From: 40CM-4-68-19 sp036513415
GTDB taxonomy: Bacteria; Myxococcota; Myxococcia; Myxococcales; 40CM-4-68-19
Reading direction: 5' to 3'
DNA: 64,000 nt
Assembly: GCA_036513415.1 (NCBI GenBank)
Contig: DATBZA010000087.1
Span: 1 to 64,000, forward strand
Shown: piece by piece, positions 1 to 8,876 of the stretch
Numbering within the stretch: the stretch's first letter is position 1
Layout of the letters: every line of letters starts with the position of its first letter
Notes under the pieces: model-generated
What the model was told of the DNA's origin: nothing
Databases searched by the model: none
The model's input: the letters and a program-made list of their open reading frames with translations, nothing else
Translations under genes and position numbers: made by a program

Positions 1-912
1 GAGCATCTCGCCCCCATTTCGGGGCCGCTTCACCGGGTTCTTCTCCAGCATGCGAGCCACGAGCTCGCCCAGGGCCGGCGCCTCCACGACCTCCAGCTCC
101 GGCGCCAAAGACGGCCCGGTGAGCTCCTTGCCGACTTCGTCAGCTGGGAAGGGCAACTCTCCCGAGAGCATCGTGAAGAGCATGACACCCAGCGCGAAGA
201 TGTCGGTCCGCTCGTCCTCGGGGGCTTGCGCCCATTGCTCCGGCGCCATGAACCCCGGCGTCCCTCCCGCCACCCGCCGATGGCCAAAGACGTGCGCCAG
301 TCCGAAGTCCAGAACCTTGACCGCCCCGTCGCTACATAGAAAGACATTGCCTGGGGAGAGGTCCCGGTGGACGACGCCGCGCTCGTGGGCGTGGGCCAGC
401 CCCTTCGCCACCTCCACCGCGATACGCACCGCCTCCCGGATCGGAATGGCCCCACCTGCCAGCTGCGCCGCCAAGGTCTTTCCTTGGAGGAGCTCAAGCA
501 CCAGGTAGGGCCCCTGCTCGCACAGCCCTAGCTCGAAGAGCATGACGATGTTGGGGTGGGAGAGCTTCGCTGCCGCCTCGGCCTCCTGCAGCAGCCGCTC
601 CTGGCGTAGGCGCGCCCGCTCCCCGGTCCGGATAGCCTTGAGCGCCACCTTCCGCCCCAGCGCAGTGTCCTGCGCTTCGAAGACCACACCGAAGCCTCCG
701 CGGCCTAGCTGGCGAAGCAGCCGGAAGCGACCCACCTGCTGCCCGGGGACCAGCGCCAGCTGCCAGTCCCGCTCGAAGCTTCCCACCGGGTCGATCGCCA
801 GGTGCCTCAAGAGGGTCGAGAGCGACCCAGGCGCCACCCGCGATTCCCACTTCGGGGGAGTACTGACGGTGATTGTGCCGTCATTCGCGTTTGGCAGCCG
901 GTCCTGCGACAC
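1..912 (-). CDS. Ser/Thr protein kinase, C-terminus cut by window edge
   Basis: Hanks-type protein kinase that would phosphorylate Ser/Thr residues in cytosolic or membrane signalling. Reading the minus strand shows the glycine-rich loop (LGRGGFGVVFEA), the ATP-binding lysine (KVALKAI), the catalytic loop VVHRDLSPGN, the Mg-binding DFGLAH, the activation-segment end GGTPGFMAPEQ and the DIFALGVMLF helix. The reading frame runs off the left edge, so any transmembrane or sensor domain is not visible. The start is a GTG at 912 with AGGA about 8 nt upstream. The frame is open to about 1059, but no ATG occurs there. DLSPGN in place of DLKPxN is common in myxobacterial kinases. Substrates are unknown. 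Confidence 0.85.
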   Translation of the reverse strand, partial: MSQDRLPNANDGTITVSTPPKWESRVAPGSLSTLLRHLAIDPVGSFERDWQLALVPGQQVGRFRLLRQLGRGGFGVVFEAQDTALGRKVALKAIRTGERARLRQERLLQEAEAAAKLSHPNIVMLFELGLCEQGPYLVLELLQGKTLAAQLAGGAIPIREAVRIAVEVAKGLAHAHERGVVHRDLSPGNVFLCSDGAVKVLDFGLAHVFGHRRVAGGTPGFMAPEQWAQAPEDERTDIFALGVMLFTMLSGELPFPADEVGKELTGPSLAPELEVVEAPALGELVARMLEKNPVKRPRNGGEML

Positions 913-1133
913 ATCCGTCCTCGGTCGTGTACGGACGGTGAGTCTAGCAAGCTGGACCGTCCAAGCGCACCCTACTCCAGGGGTCTGCGCTCCTTCGCCA
1001 GTTTCCTGAGGCGTGTAGCAGTCGTGGTCTGCTCTGAAGTTGCTCTTCCCATGTTGAGTTTATGTGCGCGCGCGGCTGCAAGGCGTCCACGCCTCACACG
1101 CCGCGTATCTGCGCCCGCATCGGTCGCACCAGA

Positions 1134-1310
1134 TTAGAAGTGACGGGGAACCGGGCCGTTCCTGTCGCTGGTACAGAAGCGCACTGCTGGCGCAACCGCA
1201 TTGAACCTGTCGATCGTGTCAGCGACGATCTCGAGTAGCGCGTGTCGCTGCCGACGGTCAGGGAAATATCGTTCGATCTCGCTGCGAATCGTTAGCTTAG
1301 TTTGTGCCAT
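1134..1310 (-). CDS. Small protein, third gene of nuclease-like operon
   Basis: A 58-residue reading frame starts at ATG 1310 with GGAG about 8 nt upstream and begins MAQTKLTIRSEIERYF. It lies 29 nt downstream of the 211-residue gene and on the same strand, so it is probably cotranscribed. It is predicted helical and charged, with the segment RHALLEIVADTIDRF, and has no signal peptide or membrane segment. I recognise no family. Its position after a nuclease-like gene and a partner suggests a regulator, inhibitor or specificity factor of that pair, which is inference only. Confidence 0.55.
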   Translation of the reverse strand: MAQTKLTIRSEIERYFPDRRQRHALLEIVADTIDRFNAVAPAVRFCTSDRNGPVPRHF

Positions 1311-1339
1311 CGGTGGGCTCCGGTCCGTACCGTCAAAGG

Positions 1340-1975
1340 CTACGGGATTGTAAGCGGTTCGCTCGGAGCGCTCCCGCCTCGCTGAGGCGTCGGAAGATCT
1401 GCCAGCAGGGGCGCAATCACTTGCGCCCGCAGAGACTCAGCGTCTCGGACCGAAGCGAGCGGTATCGCCCGGGATGACAACTCCCGAAATCTGTACTCCC
1501 ATTCATCGCGTTCCTTCTGGGGGTAGTCTTCCACGTTGCGGCGCGCCCAATCAGCATGTGCGACTGCGCCAAGCCACACGTGCCATCTTGAGTACCAGAG
1601 CTTCCAATCCTTACCGTTGTACTTGCCAGCAGAAGTCTCGAATCGAAACCAAGTCGTGGCAACGAGCGGCTCGTCAAACCGTCGAGCCTCCTTGTCTTCG
1701 CGGTTCGTCAGGAACACGACGAGAGCGACCAGAACTTGCGGTCTCTTATCGCTGACCATGTAGCGATGGACTTCATGAGGCATCCAGTCGCGGGGTCGGT
1801 AGATAGCTGTCGATAAATCGACCATGGAACCGGCGTCCGTGGCGATCTCGAAGCCGGCTTCTTGCATCATGCCAACAGACGTCTCCAACAGTGCCGCGAC
1901 ATCCCTGTGAACACGGGTCACCGCATCGAGGGCAGTGGCAAGACGACGGCCTTCTTCGCTGGGCGCAGCACTCAT
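1340..1975 (-). CDS. Hypothetical protein, partner of nuclease-like gene
   Basis: This 211-residue protein starts at ATG 1975, which overlaps the upstream stop in an ATGA arrangement. That overlap decides the start over longer in-frame alternatives. The N-terminal 60 residues look helical (RRLATALDAVTRVHRDVAALLE). The middle has a mixed alpha/beta pattern with a conserved-looking aromatic stretch (LVATTWFRFETSAGKYNGKDWKLWY). No catalytic motif, signal peptide or membrane segment is apparent. Translational coupling to a PD-(D/E)XK-like protein implies that the two act together. I cannot assign a family; a role in a restriction- or defence-type module is inference from context. Confidence 0.75.
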   Translation of the reverse strand: MSAAPSEEGRRLATALDAVTRVHRDVAALLETSVGMMQEAGFEIATDAGSMVDLSTAIYRPRDWMPHEVHRYMVSDKRPQVLVALVVFLTNREDKEARRFDEPLVATTWFRFETSAGKYNGKDWKLWYSRWHVWLGAVAHADWARRNVEDYPQKERDEWEYRFRELSSRAIPLASVRDAESLRAQVIAPLLADLPTPQRGGSAPSEPLTIP

Positions 1976-2760
1976 TCGAACCTCCATGAAGGCAGGCGCA
2001 GTTCTCCGAACGCCCACCATTGGGTCGCCACAGGCGCTTGGAATCGCCAACGAGGCTTCTCGATCTCGTTCAGGCACCAGCGACGCCATTGCGAAGTGCG
2101 AAATGACCAGTCGGGCGGTGAGCCGTCCGGAATTCTGATGCCGAGGAAAGGTCGAAGATCAAGGCGTGTGAGCAGCACCTGGACGTCGTTCAAGAACGCC
2201 GTCTCGACTGATTCGGGCTCGACGTGAAGAATGTCACGCCAGGACAACCAGCAGATACGGCCGTCGTGAAGAGGGAGATCGCGCTGGGATTCCTCGATTT
2301 CTTTTACCGGGATGCAGTAGTCACAGGTGAGATAGATTACCCAGCCCTGCCTATCAAGGAGCGCCAAATTCTGCCATTCGCGAGCCAACTGGTCGTTTGC
2401 ACGATGGTCAGGGGGAGCCGGTCCGATTCCAGGTTCTGCGAACGACGACTTTCCACTCAGAAATTTGGCTTCGATGAGCAGCAGACGGTTGCTCTCATCC
2501 ATTTCGACTTCGATGCTGACGTCGGGCTCGCATGGCAGAACGCCGTTCCCTTGCAGCCAGGGCCAAAACCGAATTCGCCCCAGACGCCCACGCTCCAACG
2601 AGCTTAACGGCCTAGACCCATCTGGAAGGGAAGCACGCGAAAGGAAGCGACGGAGCGAGACGGGCGCGTGCTTCAGCAGGCCGAAGACGGAGGACGTTAG
2701 GATGTCCTCCATATTCTCCTGCTCGCGGCTGAGTTTTCCGTGGACGAATGCTTCGATCAT
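1972..2760 (-). CDS. PD-(D/E)XK nuclease-like protein, candidate defence gene
   Basis: This 262-residue cytosolic protein starts MIEAFVHGKLSREQENMEDI. Around residues 80-100 it contains PDVSIEVEMDESNRLLLIEAK, which fits the D-(x)n-ExK core of PD-(D/E)XK nucleases: an acidic residue at the end of one strand, then E-A-K at the end of the next hydrophobic strand. It is followed by a helix-rich part (NDQLAREWQNLALL) and a strand with WVIYLTCDY. It is the first gene of a three-gene operon (stop/start overlap with the next gene). The nuclease call rests on motif pattern only. The neighbourhood holds further HEPN-like and restriction genes, which fits a defence role. Confidence 0.7.
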   Translation of the reverse strand: MIEAFVHGKLSREQENMEDILTSSVFGLLKHAPVSLRRFLSRASLPDGSRPLSSLERGRLGRIRFWPWLQGNGVLPCEPDVSIEVEMDESNRLLLIEAKFLSGKSSFAEPGIGPAPPDHRANDQLAREWQNLALLDRQGWVIYLTCDYCIPVKEIEESQRDLPLHDGRICWLSWRDILHVEPESVETAFLNDVQVLLTRLDLRPFLGIRIPDGSPPDWSFRTSQWRRWCLNEIEKPRWRFQAPVATQWWAFGELRLPSWRFE

Positions 2761-2876
2761 GCTCGATCCTTACCTCGAAAATGAGTCGTAGACCTAGGAT
2801 ACCAGGCGAGGCAGCGCGACACGCAAGCGTGTGAGGCCTCGGCGAGCTGATAGAGCTCAGCCGCGCTTGCCGCGAG

Positions 2877-4283
2877 CTACTTCATCACCGCGGGGTAGAG
2901 TTGTGACTCGAAGAACTTGTTCAGCCCTTCGATGGCGTCGTGCGAGGCCACAATCGAGGCGTTGTCCTTCGAGATCCCTGCCGCGATATGTCTGCGCTCG
3001 TTGAACTCCCAGCGCACGAGCGTTGTGTACGGCGTACCCATGATGCCGCCATGCCATTCCGTCGCGATGAGAACCGCAACGCCCGTCGGAGTCGCGCGCG
3101 CTTCGACTCCCTTGAGAACAGGTGCCTTGCCAGTCGGGTGCAGCTTGCTGAGGATCGCAGCCGCCAATCGGTCTCCCATTTGCCGCAAGCGTGCGGCGGT
3201 GACATTTGCCCGAGGTGACAAGTCAGCCGCCGGTTCCTGGGGTCGGTCCTTCGGGGAGCAGTTTTCGGCCGCGGCCGACTTCCACTCGGCCTCGGTCGCG
3301 GGCCGCACGTCGATATCGAAGGTCATGTCTCCGCGAACCTTCTCGAGTCGCCGATCGTTGACCCCGACTGCGAGCGTGCCCCCAAAGGGCGCGATGAAAC
3401 TTGTGCACGGTGGTACCAGGAAGCCTTTCAATAGGCGGCGGCCGCCGATTCGTACCAACGCAGCGCCTGCCGCGCCGGACTTGAACGGCTCATCGGGGTA
3501 ATTGCTCCTGAGATCTCCAGCATACCCTTCAGGGGTGATCGGTTCGGGGCGCTTCGCGATGCGATACGCGCCGCGTGCCTGCACCTCGATGACCTCGCCG
3601 GCGAGCACTTCGAAGCCATCCGCGACGGCCACCAGGCCCTGGCTCACATCGAAGGCTTGGGTTTTCCTGCGCGGCTTGGGCTCCGCAGGAGCAACGGTCA
3701 ACTCGATCTTCTCGGCGCCGTTGTCCTTAAGCTCGAGGGGGGCTCCATCCCTAGCAGCAGCGAGGAGCCGCTCCGAGGATAGGCGTGCTGTTCCGATCAC
3801 TTCTTTCGACTCCTCGTCTGGGCTCCCATCGTCGCTGACGACATCGACGACGATGCCCGCTCTTGGAATCGCTGCGGTAGGGACTACGGCTCGGAAGGTG
3901 AAACGATGTGAGCGCGTCTTCGCGACCGTATAGCTGCGCAGAGTGACCCGATCGGAGACGAGTCGGACGTAGATGTTGGGATCGGATTCGACATGCGTCC
4001 GAGTCGCGGCACCCTGGTCGGTGATGCTCGTGCACAGTCCTTTAATGATGCTTCCGCCAGCCAGTCCGGCTCCCATCGTCGCCGCCCCAGCAGCCACCGT
4101 TAGTGCCGGAGCAAGCACGGCGCACGGGTCGCTCTGGCTCGGCTTGCCCGGTATCGCCCATGGTGTTTGTGTGCCTGGCCGAAAGGGCGTGACGCGAACT
4201 AGGCCGACTTCGATTGAGACGTACTCCGGTTTAGCCGCGGTGGCGTCCGCGGCGGCCAGCAGGGCCATGAGCGCTACGAGCAT
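2877..4283 (-). CDS. Secreted protein with LecA/PA-IL-like domain
   Basis: This 468-residue protein starts at ATG 4283 behind GAGGGG and has a short signal-like N-terminus (MLVALMALLAAADATA). Around residues 240-360 the pattern resembles the PA-IL (LecA) galactose-lectin fold: GEVIEVQARGAY, TPEGYAGD, GAALVRIGG, FIAPFGGTLAVGVND, then a closing strand FDIDV. The calcium-binding NNSG of LecA is not evident (KVRGD instead), so sugar binding is uncertain. The region before it may be a small beta-rich domain. The C-terminal 100 residues (from LRQMGDRLAAAI) form a separate alpha/beta part. It is likely periplasmic or exported. No operon partner is seen. Confidence 0.75.
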   Translation of the reverse strand: MLVALMALLAAADATAAKPEYVSIEVGLVRVTPFRPGTQTPWAIPGKPSQSDPCAVLAPALTVAAGAATMGAGLAGGSIIKGLCTSITDQGAATRTHVESDPNIYVRLVSDRVTLRSYTVAKTRSHRFTFRAVVPTAAIPRAGIVVDVVSDDGSPDEESKEVIGTARLSSERLLAAARDGAPLELKDNGAEKIELTVAPAEPKPRRKTQAFDVSQGLVAVADGFEVLAGEVIEVQARGAYRIAKRPEPITPEGYAGDLRSNYPDEPFKSGAAGAALVRIGGRRLLKGFLVPPCTSFIAPFGGTLAVGVNDRRLEKVRGDMTFDIDVRPATEAEWKSAAAENCSPKDRPQEPAADLSPRANVTAARLRQMGDRLAAAILSKLHPTGKAPVLKGVEARATPTGVAVLIATEWHGGIMGTPYTTLVRWEFNERRHIAAGISKDNASIVASHDAIEGLNKFFESQLYPAVMK

Positions 4284-4488
4284 GTCGTCCCCTCGAGGAT
4301 GATCGAAGCGCGAAGTGTAGCCGAAGGAGCCGGCCTGTCCGAAGCGGCCCGGGATCGAACCTCGAGAGCCCAGAATCAAGCCTCGCCAGGCCAATGTGCG
4401 ACACCATCTAGCGAAGAGTCCCATCAGCGGACATCCGTAAAACCCTAGGGGCAGGCCGTTCGTCCCGGATGGACCTCCGCTCCCAGTT

Positions 4489-4803
4489 CTAGAACGATCC
4501 GCCCTCTCGTCGTGGCCCTCCGGAGGGGGAGCCATGGTGAGCCGCTTCGATTTTACGTAAGGACTGGTGTTGCACTCGCGATCGCCGTGCTCCTGGTGCT
4601 CGGCTCGTCCACCACAACAGAACGCGGCGGGCCTGACGCCATAGGTTCGCGGCATAGCTGACGTACTCCAGGTTGATGGCGGCGGATTGCGAACCGCCGA
4701 GCTCGTTAAGCAACTCACCTAGGCCGCGTGCGACAAGAGTCACACCAGCGGAGTGCGGGTTTTGGTCGGATTCCTTCTCAATGTCATCGATCTTGAACGC
4801 CAT
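4489..4803 (-). CDS. Small hypothetical protein
   Basis: A 104-residue frame opens at ATG 4803 with GGGAG about 7 nt upstream and begins MAFKIDDIEKESDQN. The first 60 residues form plausible helices (LVARGLGELLNELGG, INLEYVSYAANLWRQARRVLLWW). The last 40 are Arg/Ser/Gly-rich and unlike a typical folded protein, so the true gene may be shorter or degraded. No family is recognised. It lies between the secreted LecA-like gene and the HEPN-like gene on the same strand. If it is not a gene, 4284-4865 is a noncoding stretch of about 580 nt. Confidence 0.35.
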   Translation of the reverse strand: MAFKIDDIEKESDQNPHSAGVTLVARGLGELLNELGGSQSAAINLEYVSYAANLWRQARRVLLWWTSRAPGARRSRVQHQSLRKIEAAHHGSPSGGPRREGGSF

Positions 4804-4865
4804 GCGGTTCTCCCGACAGACTACCAAACGGGGATTCGGGCCGTACAGGTGAAGAGGATGGTCGG

Positions 4866-6110
4866 CTAGCGCTGGGGTGCCTCTTCCTCCCCGACGTCAG
4901 GCGTCAGTTCCCCGAGCAACTTCACAATGGCTTCGCGAGTGACCTCGTGGCACGCACGGTGCAAGTCATCGAGCATGACGCGGTCGCGATCGATGAATCC
5001 CAAACCTGCCTCGCTGGCGGCGAACTCGCCCATCACGAACTCTCCAGCATGGAAATGTGCGGACCGAACAGGCCCGTAGAGGTAGGTGAGCACCGACTCG
5101 AGATTCGGCCGCGACGAAACATGCTTGCGCACGAAGTCCGAAAACCCATTGCTTTGAGGATCGGTCTTGCTGATCACTTCTAGGGCCGCAACGCGGTAGG
5201 CTAGCCCTAAGGTCGGAAACGCTTGGCCTGCGACGAGCGCGACCTGGTAGAGCCGCGCCGCTCGATCGAAAGCGTCCGTGATGGACGGCGCGGCGGAATC
5301 GACGCCACGGAGGATGCGACGCGCTTCCCGCGGCAGACTCAGTAAATCCCCTGCGACGCGGTATCGCGCAGCAAGACTCCCCGCGTATCTACCGAGCGGG
5401 CACAGTTTGCCTTTCTTCGGCATCGATGATGCAGCCAGGTCTGGATGAAAGAACCCGAGTTGCCGGCGGTCGCTTGGTGTTCCGGGCCGATCATCCGGAC
5501 GTGGGAAAACCCACCGTTGAACGTGCTGTTGCGCGTACAACCCCGTGTTCAAGAGTAGAGATAGTCGAGCACTGTTCCGGTGTGCGGCCTCCGCCGCTAT
5601 GACGTGGGCATGGGTCACGTCGACGCCTTCGACGCGTTGATCGATGGCGACGACGCGCTCGGCGTTGACGAGGAGCGGATCTTTATCCTGCGGAAAAGCT
5701 GGCGCGAACCGGAAACCCGGTAACCAGTACTCGCCGTCGAGCTGAGGACCGACGTAGTAGAAGAACGTTCTGACGAACCATTCCTGCCGACGCTGCGCCA
5801 GAGCTGCTGCAAGGACAGATGGGACGAACTGAGCTACTGCAGCCTCCCAGCGATGTTCAGCGGGGTCGACGCACGCGACATCTATCGTTCGGAGCATTCC
5901 CGCTGAGTCGAAGGTTAGCTCCCACCGGAGCTGGACGATGGTCACGGATTCGATGGGGAACGGACCGGTGAGCGTGCTCCTGAAACTCCCTTGCTCGTCA
6001 TTTGTTGCATCCCCGGAGTAGGAGCCGGGTCGCGCTCGCACAGCTGCATTAAGGTGGTCAAGGAACTGCCGTTGACGCTCCCCTCGCGGAATGTCGAGCC
6101 GGAACTGCAT
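4866..6110 (-). CDS. HEPN-like (ApeA-type C-terminus) hypothetical protein
   Basis: This 414-residue cytosolic protein has a C-terminal third that resembles HEPN-fold ApeA-like proteins: a helix AARLYQVALVAGQAF, a helix LGLAYRVAALEVISK, and a final helical hairpin containing YGPVRSAHFHAGEF. In that hairpin RSAHFH gives the R-x4-H signature of HEPN ribonucleases. The N-terminal 200 residues are beta-rich and unassigned, and could be a sensor domain. It is a single gene. ApeA-like proteins abort phage infection in known cases; here that is inference from fold and neighbourhood. Confidence 0.75.
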   Translation of the reverse strand: MQFRLDIPRGERQRQFLDHLNAAVRARPGSYSGDATNDEQGSFRSTLTGPFPIESVTIVQLRWELTFDSAGMLRTIDVACVDPAEHRWEAAVAQFVPSVLAAALAQRRQEWFVRTFFYYVGPQLDGEYWLPGFRFAPAFPQDKDPLLVNAERVVAIDQRVEGVDVTHAHVIAAEAAHRNSARLSLLLNTGLYAQQHVQRWVFPRPDDRPGTPSDRRQLGFFHPDLAASSMPKKGKLCPLGRYAGSLAARYRVAGDLLSLPREARRILRGVDSAAPSITDAFDRAARLYQVALVAGQAFPTLGLAYRVAALEVISKTDPQSNGFSDFVRKHVSSRPNLESVLTYLYGPVRSAHFHAGEFVMGEFAASEAGLGFIDRDRVMLDDLHRACHEVTREAIVKLLGELTPDVGEEEAPQR

Positions 6111-6166
6111 GCCTTCCGCATTGTACGCCCGCGCAGGCTACGAAGGCGTAACAGCGGTCCCCGCAG

Positions 6167-6280
6167 TTACTCCTCGTCGTCCGGCCTCAGCGAGTAATCC
6201 CGGATCCTGATGCGCAGCCCCGGCAGGCAGATCAGCCTGTAGTCCTCCCGCCGCGCCTCTTCGATCTCCTTCTCAAGCTC
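6167..6280 (-). pseudogene. C-terminal fragment of unknown gene
   Basis: On the minus strand a coding-like segment reads ELEKEIEEARREDYRLI and continues CLPGLRIRIRDYSLRPDD to a TAA at 6167-6169. It is preceded in frame by a TAG at 6281-6283, so it has no start. It lies just upstream of the decayed recombinase and is oriented away from it, as if a gene had been cut by the mobile element. It is too short to assign. Confidence 0.3.
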
Positions 6281-6325
6281 CTACGGGCTGGCTCAAGGAG
6301 GTGTTGCAGTCGCCGCTTCGCGATC

Positions 6326-7878
6326 TTGCGGAGGCCCACGACGCTAGGCTTCTTCATCTACACGCGCAAGAGCGCGGAGGAGGGGCTGGTGCAAGCGTTC
6401 AACTCCCTCGATGCCGAGCGCGAGGCGGGGGAGGCGTTCATCGCCAGCCAAAAGCACCTGGGTTGGGCGGCATTGCCGGAGCGGTACGATGACGGCGGGT
6501 TCACCGGGGCCAACATGGACCGCCCCGCCTTGAAGCGGCTGCTCGAGGACATCGAGGCGAGTAGGGTGGACGTGGTGGTCGTCTATAAGGTGGATCGGCT
6601 CTCCCGGAGCCTACTGGACTTCGCCCGCCTGATCGAGACCTTCGACCGCAGGAAGGTCTCCTTCGTCTCTGTCACTCCGCAGGTTCAACACGGCGCAGTC
6701 CCTCGGACGGCTCGTCCTGAACATCCTTCTCTCCTTCGCTCAGTTTGAGCGGGAGATGATCGCGGAGCGCACTCGCGACAAGATGTCCGCCGCGCGCAAC
6801 AAGGGAAGGTGGATCGGAGGGTGCCCGCCGCTGGGCTACGATGTGGCGGCTCGGGGCGGGAAGCTGGTGGTCAACGCCGCGGAGGCCGACCAGGTCCGGG
6901 CCATCTTCGACCTGTACTTCCAGGAGCGTTCGCTGCTGCGCTGCGTGGAGCTGCTCAACGGGCGCGGGTGGCGCACCAAGGCATGGACCACAAGGAGGGG
7001 AGGCGCCGCGAGGGCAGCCGGTGGGAGAAGGCCAGCCTGCGCAAGCTGCTCACCAACCCCGTCTACGTGGGCAGTGTCAGCTACCGCGGAGCGACCTACC
7101 CAGGCGAGCACCCCGGAATCGTGGACGCGGACGCGTTCGGTCGCGTGGCCGAAATGCTAGGCGAGGGGAGGGCTGACCCGCGCCGCTCGGGCAACAAGTA
7201 CGGTTCCTGCTACGTGGGCTGGACCGCTGCGTCGCCTGCGGCTCCGCGATGACGTCCTCGACCAGCGCTCCCCGCGGGAAGTCCTACCGGTACTACTCCT
7301 GCACCAGCCCTCGCCGCCGTGGCGTGGCGGAGTGCCCGGTCCGGGCAGTTTCCGCGGCCGAGTTGGAGCGCTTCGTGGTGGACCGGATCAGGGAGATTGG
7401 ACGCGACCCAGCGGTACTGCGGGAGACGCTCGCGGCGGTCGATGAGCAGCGGACGCAGGAGAGGCCTGCGCTGGAGCGCGAGCAGCGGACGCTGCAGGTG
7501 GAGCACAAGGCTTGCCGCGACGAGAGCCGGAGGCTGGTCTCCGCGCTCGGAGCAGCCCCGAGTGCATCTGTCGCAGAGCGGCTGGTTGAACTGGACCTGC
7601 GGGCAGTCCAGATCGAGGCGCGGCTGACCGAGATCCAGGGCGCGATCACTGCCATCGACCGGACCGTCGTCGACCCGGAAGAAGTGGCCGTCGCCTTGGC
7701 GCAGTTCGACCCCGTGTGGGACGCGCTGGTCCCGAGGAAGCAGGCCAACCTGCTCCAGCTGTTGATCGAGCGCGTGGACTACGACGGAGAGGCGAAGGAG
7801 CTCGCGATCACGTTCCGGCCAGCTGGCATCGCCTCGTTGGGTGGCGAACAGAGGAGTGCGGCAAGAGCGCGACCGTGA
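6326..7878 (+). pseudogene. Large serine recombinase, three frameshifts
   Basis: Remnant of a site-specific large serine recombinase (DNA integration or excision). The resolvase domain begins TLGFFIYTRKSAEEG, where the Ser after YTRK is the nucleophile, with FNSLDAEREAG and VYKVDRLSRSLLDFARL. A one-base shift near 6677-6683 moves the frame to FNTAQSLGRLVLNILL and EREMIAERTRDKM. A second near 6985-6995 leads to RWEKASLRKLLTNPVYVG. A third near 7200-7215 leads into the zinc-ribbon half (LRGLDRCVACGSAM, then YYSC and CPVRAVS) and the coiled-coil tail. A TTG at 6326 is the assumed start. It is inactive as read, unless the shifts are assembly errors. It ends by overlapping the next fragment (GTGA). 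Confidence 0.85.
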
Positions 7879-8102
7879 AGTACGCCTTCAGGGAGTCTAG
7901 GGCGGGGGCTGGCGCGCCGAAGCGGCTGAAGGCAGGCTCCGCCGCGTCTCGTGCGGATAAAATCCCTCGCGTCGCACGCCTTCTCGCCCTTGCGCACAAG
8001 TTCCAGCTGATGCTGGGCTCCGGCGAGGTGAAGTCCATGGCGGAACTGGCGCGGCTGGGAGTACCAGCGGACGGCGTGGCGTTCGCGAGCTTACAAGTCG
8101 AT
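7875..8102 (+). pseudogene. Truncated recombinase-associated HTH protein
   Basis: A GTG at 7875 overlaps the recombinase stop. The frame reads on through KIPRVARLLALAHKFQLMLG and GEVKSMAELARLG, which matches the N-terminal part of the small helix-turn-helix protein usually encoded directly behind this class of serine recombinase. The expected continuation, a recognition helix followed by a leucine-rich stretch, is missing. The coding resemblance stops near 8070-8100, where the 3' end of the metalloprotease gene on the other strand begins. It is therefore a deletion relic marking the edge of the decayed mobile locus. Confidence 0.65.
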
Positions 8103-8876
8103 TCAGATGGCAGCACCTCGTCCGATCCGCGCCTCTGTAAGGACTTGGTCGAGGTTCACCATGAGTCGGGCCGCGTTGGCGCTCAACCAACCACGCGCCC
8201 GTTCGGCTTCAGGGCAGATGCTCTGGATAGTAAGCCAGAACCGCCGCGAATGGTCGGGCACGGCGAGGTGGGCCACCTCGTGTGTGACGAGGTATCGGAG
8301 GACGAAATCAGGCGCCATGACGATGCGCCAGTTAAACGACAAGTTCCGCATCGAAGAGCAGTTGCCCCACTTGGTTCGCTGGCCCATCACGTAGAGCCGT
8401 CCGGGCTCGACCTTAAGTCTCGTTGCGATAGCAGCCACCTGCTCTCGAATGGCTTCGCGCGCGAGCTTGCGCAGCCAGTTCTCCACGCTGGCGGAGACCG
8501 CGGTCACGCTCTCGCGGCCCCGGACGACGATGAGCTTCCCTGCATCGAGACGCACCAGATTCGACCGGATACGCCGGGGCGTCTCCGTCAGCAGAATCTC
8601 GGTGGGTGAACCTTTGAAGAGGATCTGACCAGCTCGCGACACGGGCCGGCAACTCACCGACCTCAGCCTAGCCGCGCGATCCAGCTGCTGCTGGAGCCAT
8701 TCCCTGTTTTCGATCAGGAAGGCACAAACCTCCTCGCCCGATCGTCCACGAGGCTGAATGACGTCGACCCCGTTCGCTCCGACTCGCACCCTGAGCTTCT
8801 GCGCCGTGGGCGAGACCATCACGCGGTACTCGACGCGGCGACCGCCGATCTCTATGGTGTTGGTCGTCCGTTTCAC
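8103..8876 (-). CDS. YgjP/DUF45-type zinc metalloprotease in RM operon
   Basis: This 257-residue cytosolic protein of the YgjP (DUF45, M48-like) family carries the zinc motif THEVAHLAVPDHSRRFW (HExxH plus a downstream His) and the family signature QRTKWGNCSSMRNLSFNWRI. The GTG start at 8876 overlaps the hsdR stop (GTGA), so it is translationally coupled as the last gene of the hsdM-hsdS-hsdR operon. YgjP-like genes are recurrently found with type I restriction operons. A role in turnover or processing of the complex is possible but not shown by sequence. The protein looks full length. Confidence 0.88.
   Translation of the reverse strand: MKRTTNTIEIGGRRVEYRVMVSPTAQKLRVRVGANGVDVIQPRGRSGEEVCAFLIENREWLQQQLDRAARLRSVSCRPVSRAGQILFKGSPTEILLTETPRRIRSNLVRLDAGKLIVVRGRESVTAVSASVENWLRKLAREAIREQVAAIATRLKVEPGRLYVMGQRTKWGNCSSMRNLSFNWRIVMAPDFVLRYLVTHEVAHLAVPDHSRRFWLTIQSICPEAERARGWLSANAARLMVNLDQVLTEARIGRGAAI

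Noticed and set aside
4325..4425. tRNA-like sequence on the minus strand (GGTTCGATCCC and a GCTAGATGGT D-loop-like motif)
   Set aside because: The T-stem does not pair and the acceptor arm cannot be formed, so it is a chance or highly decayed similarity. It is not a usable tRNA or att site as far as I can see.
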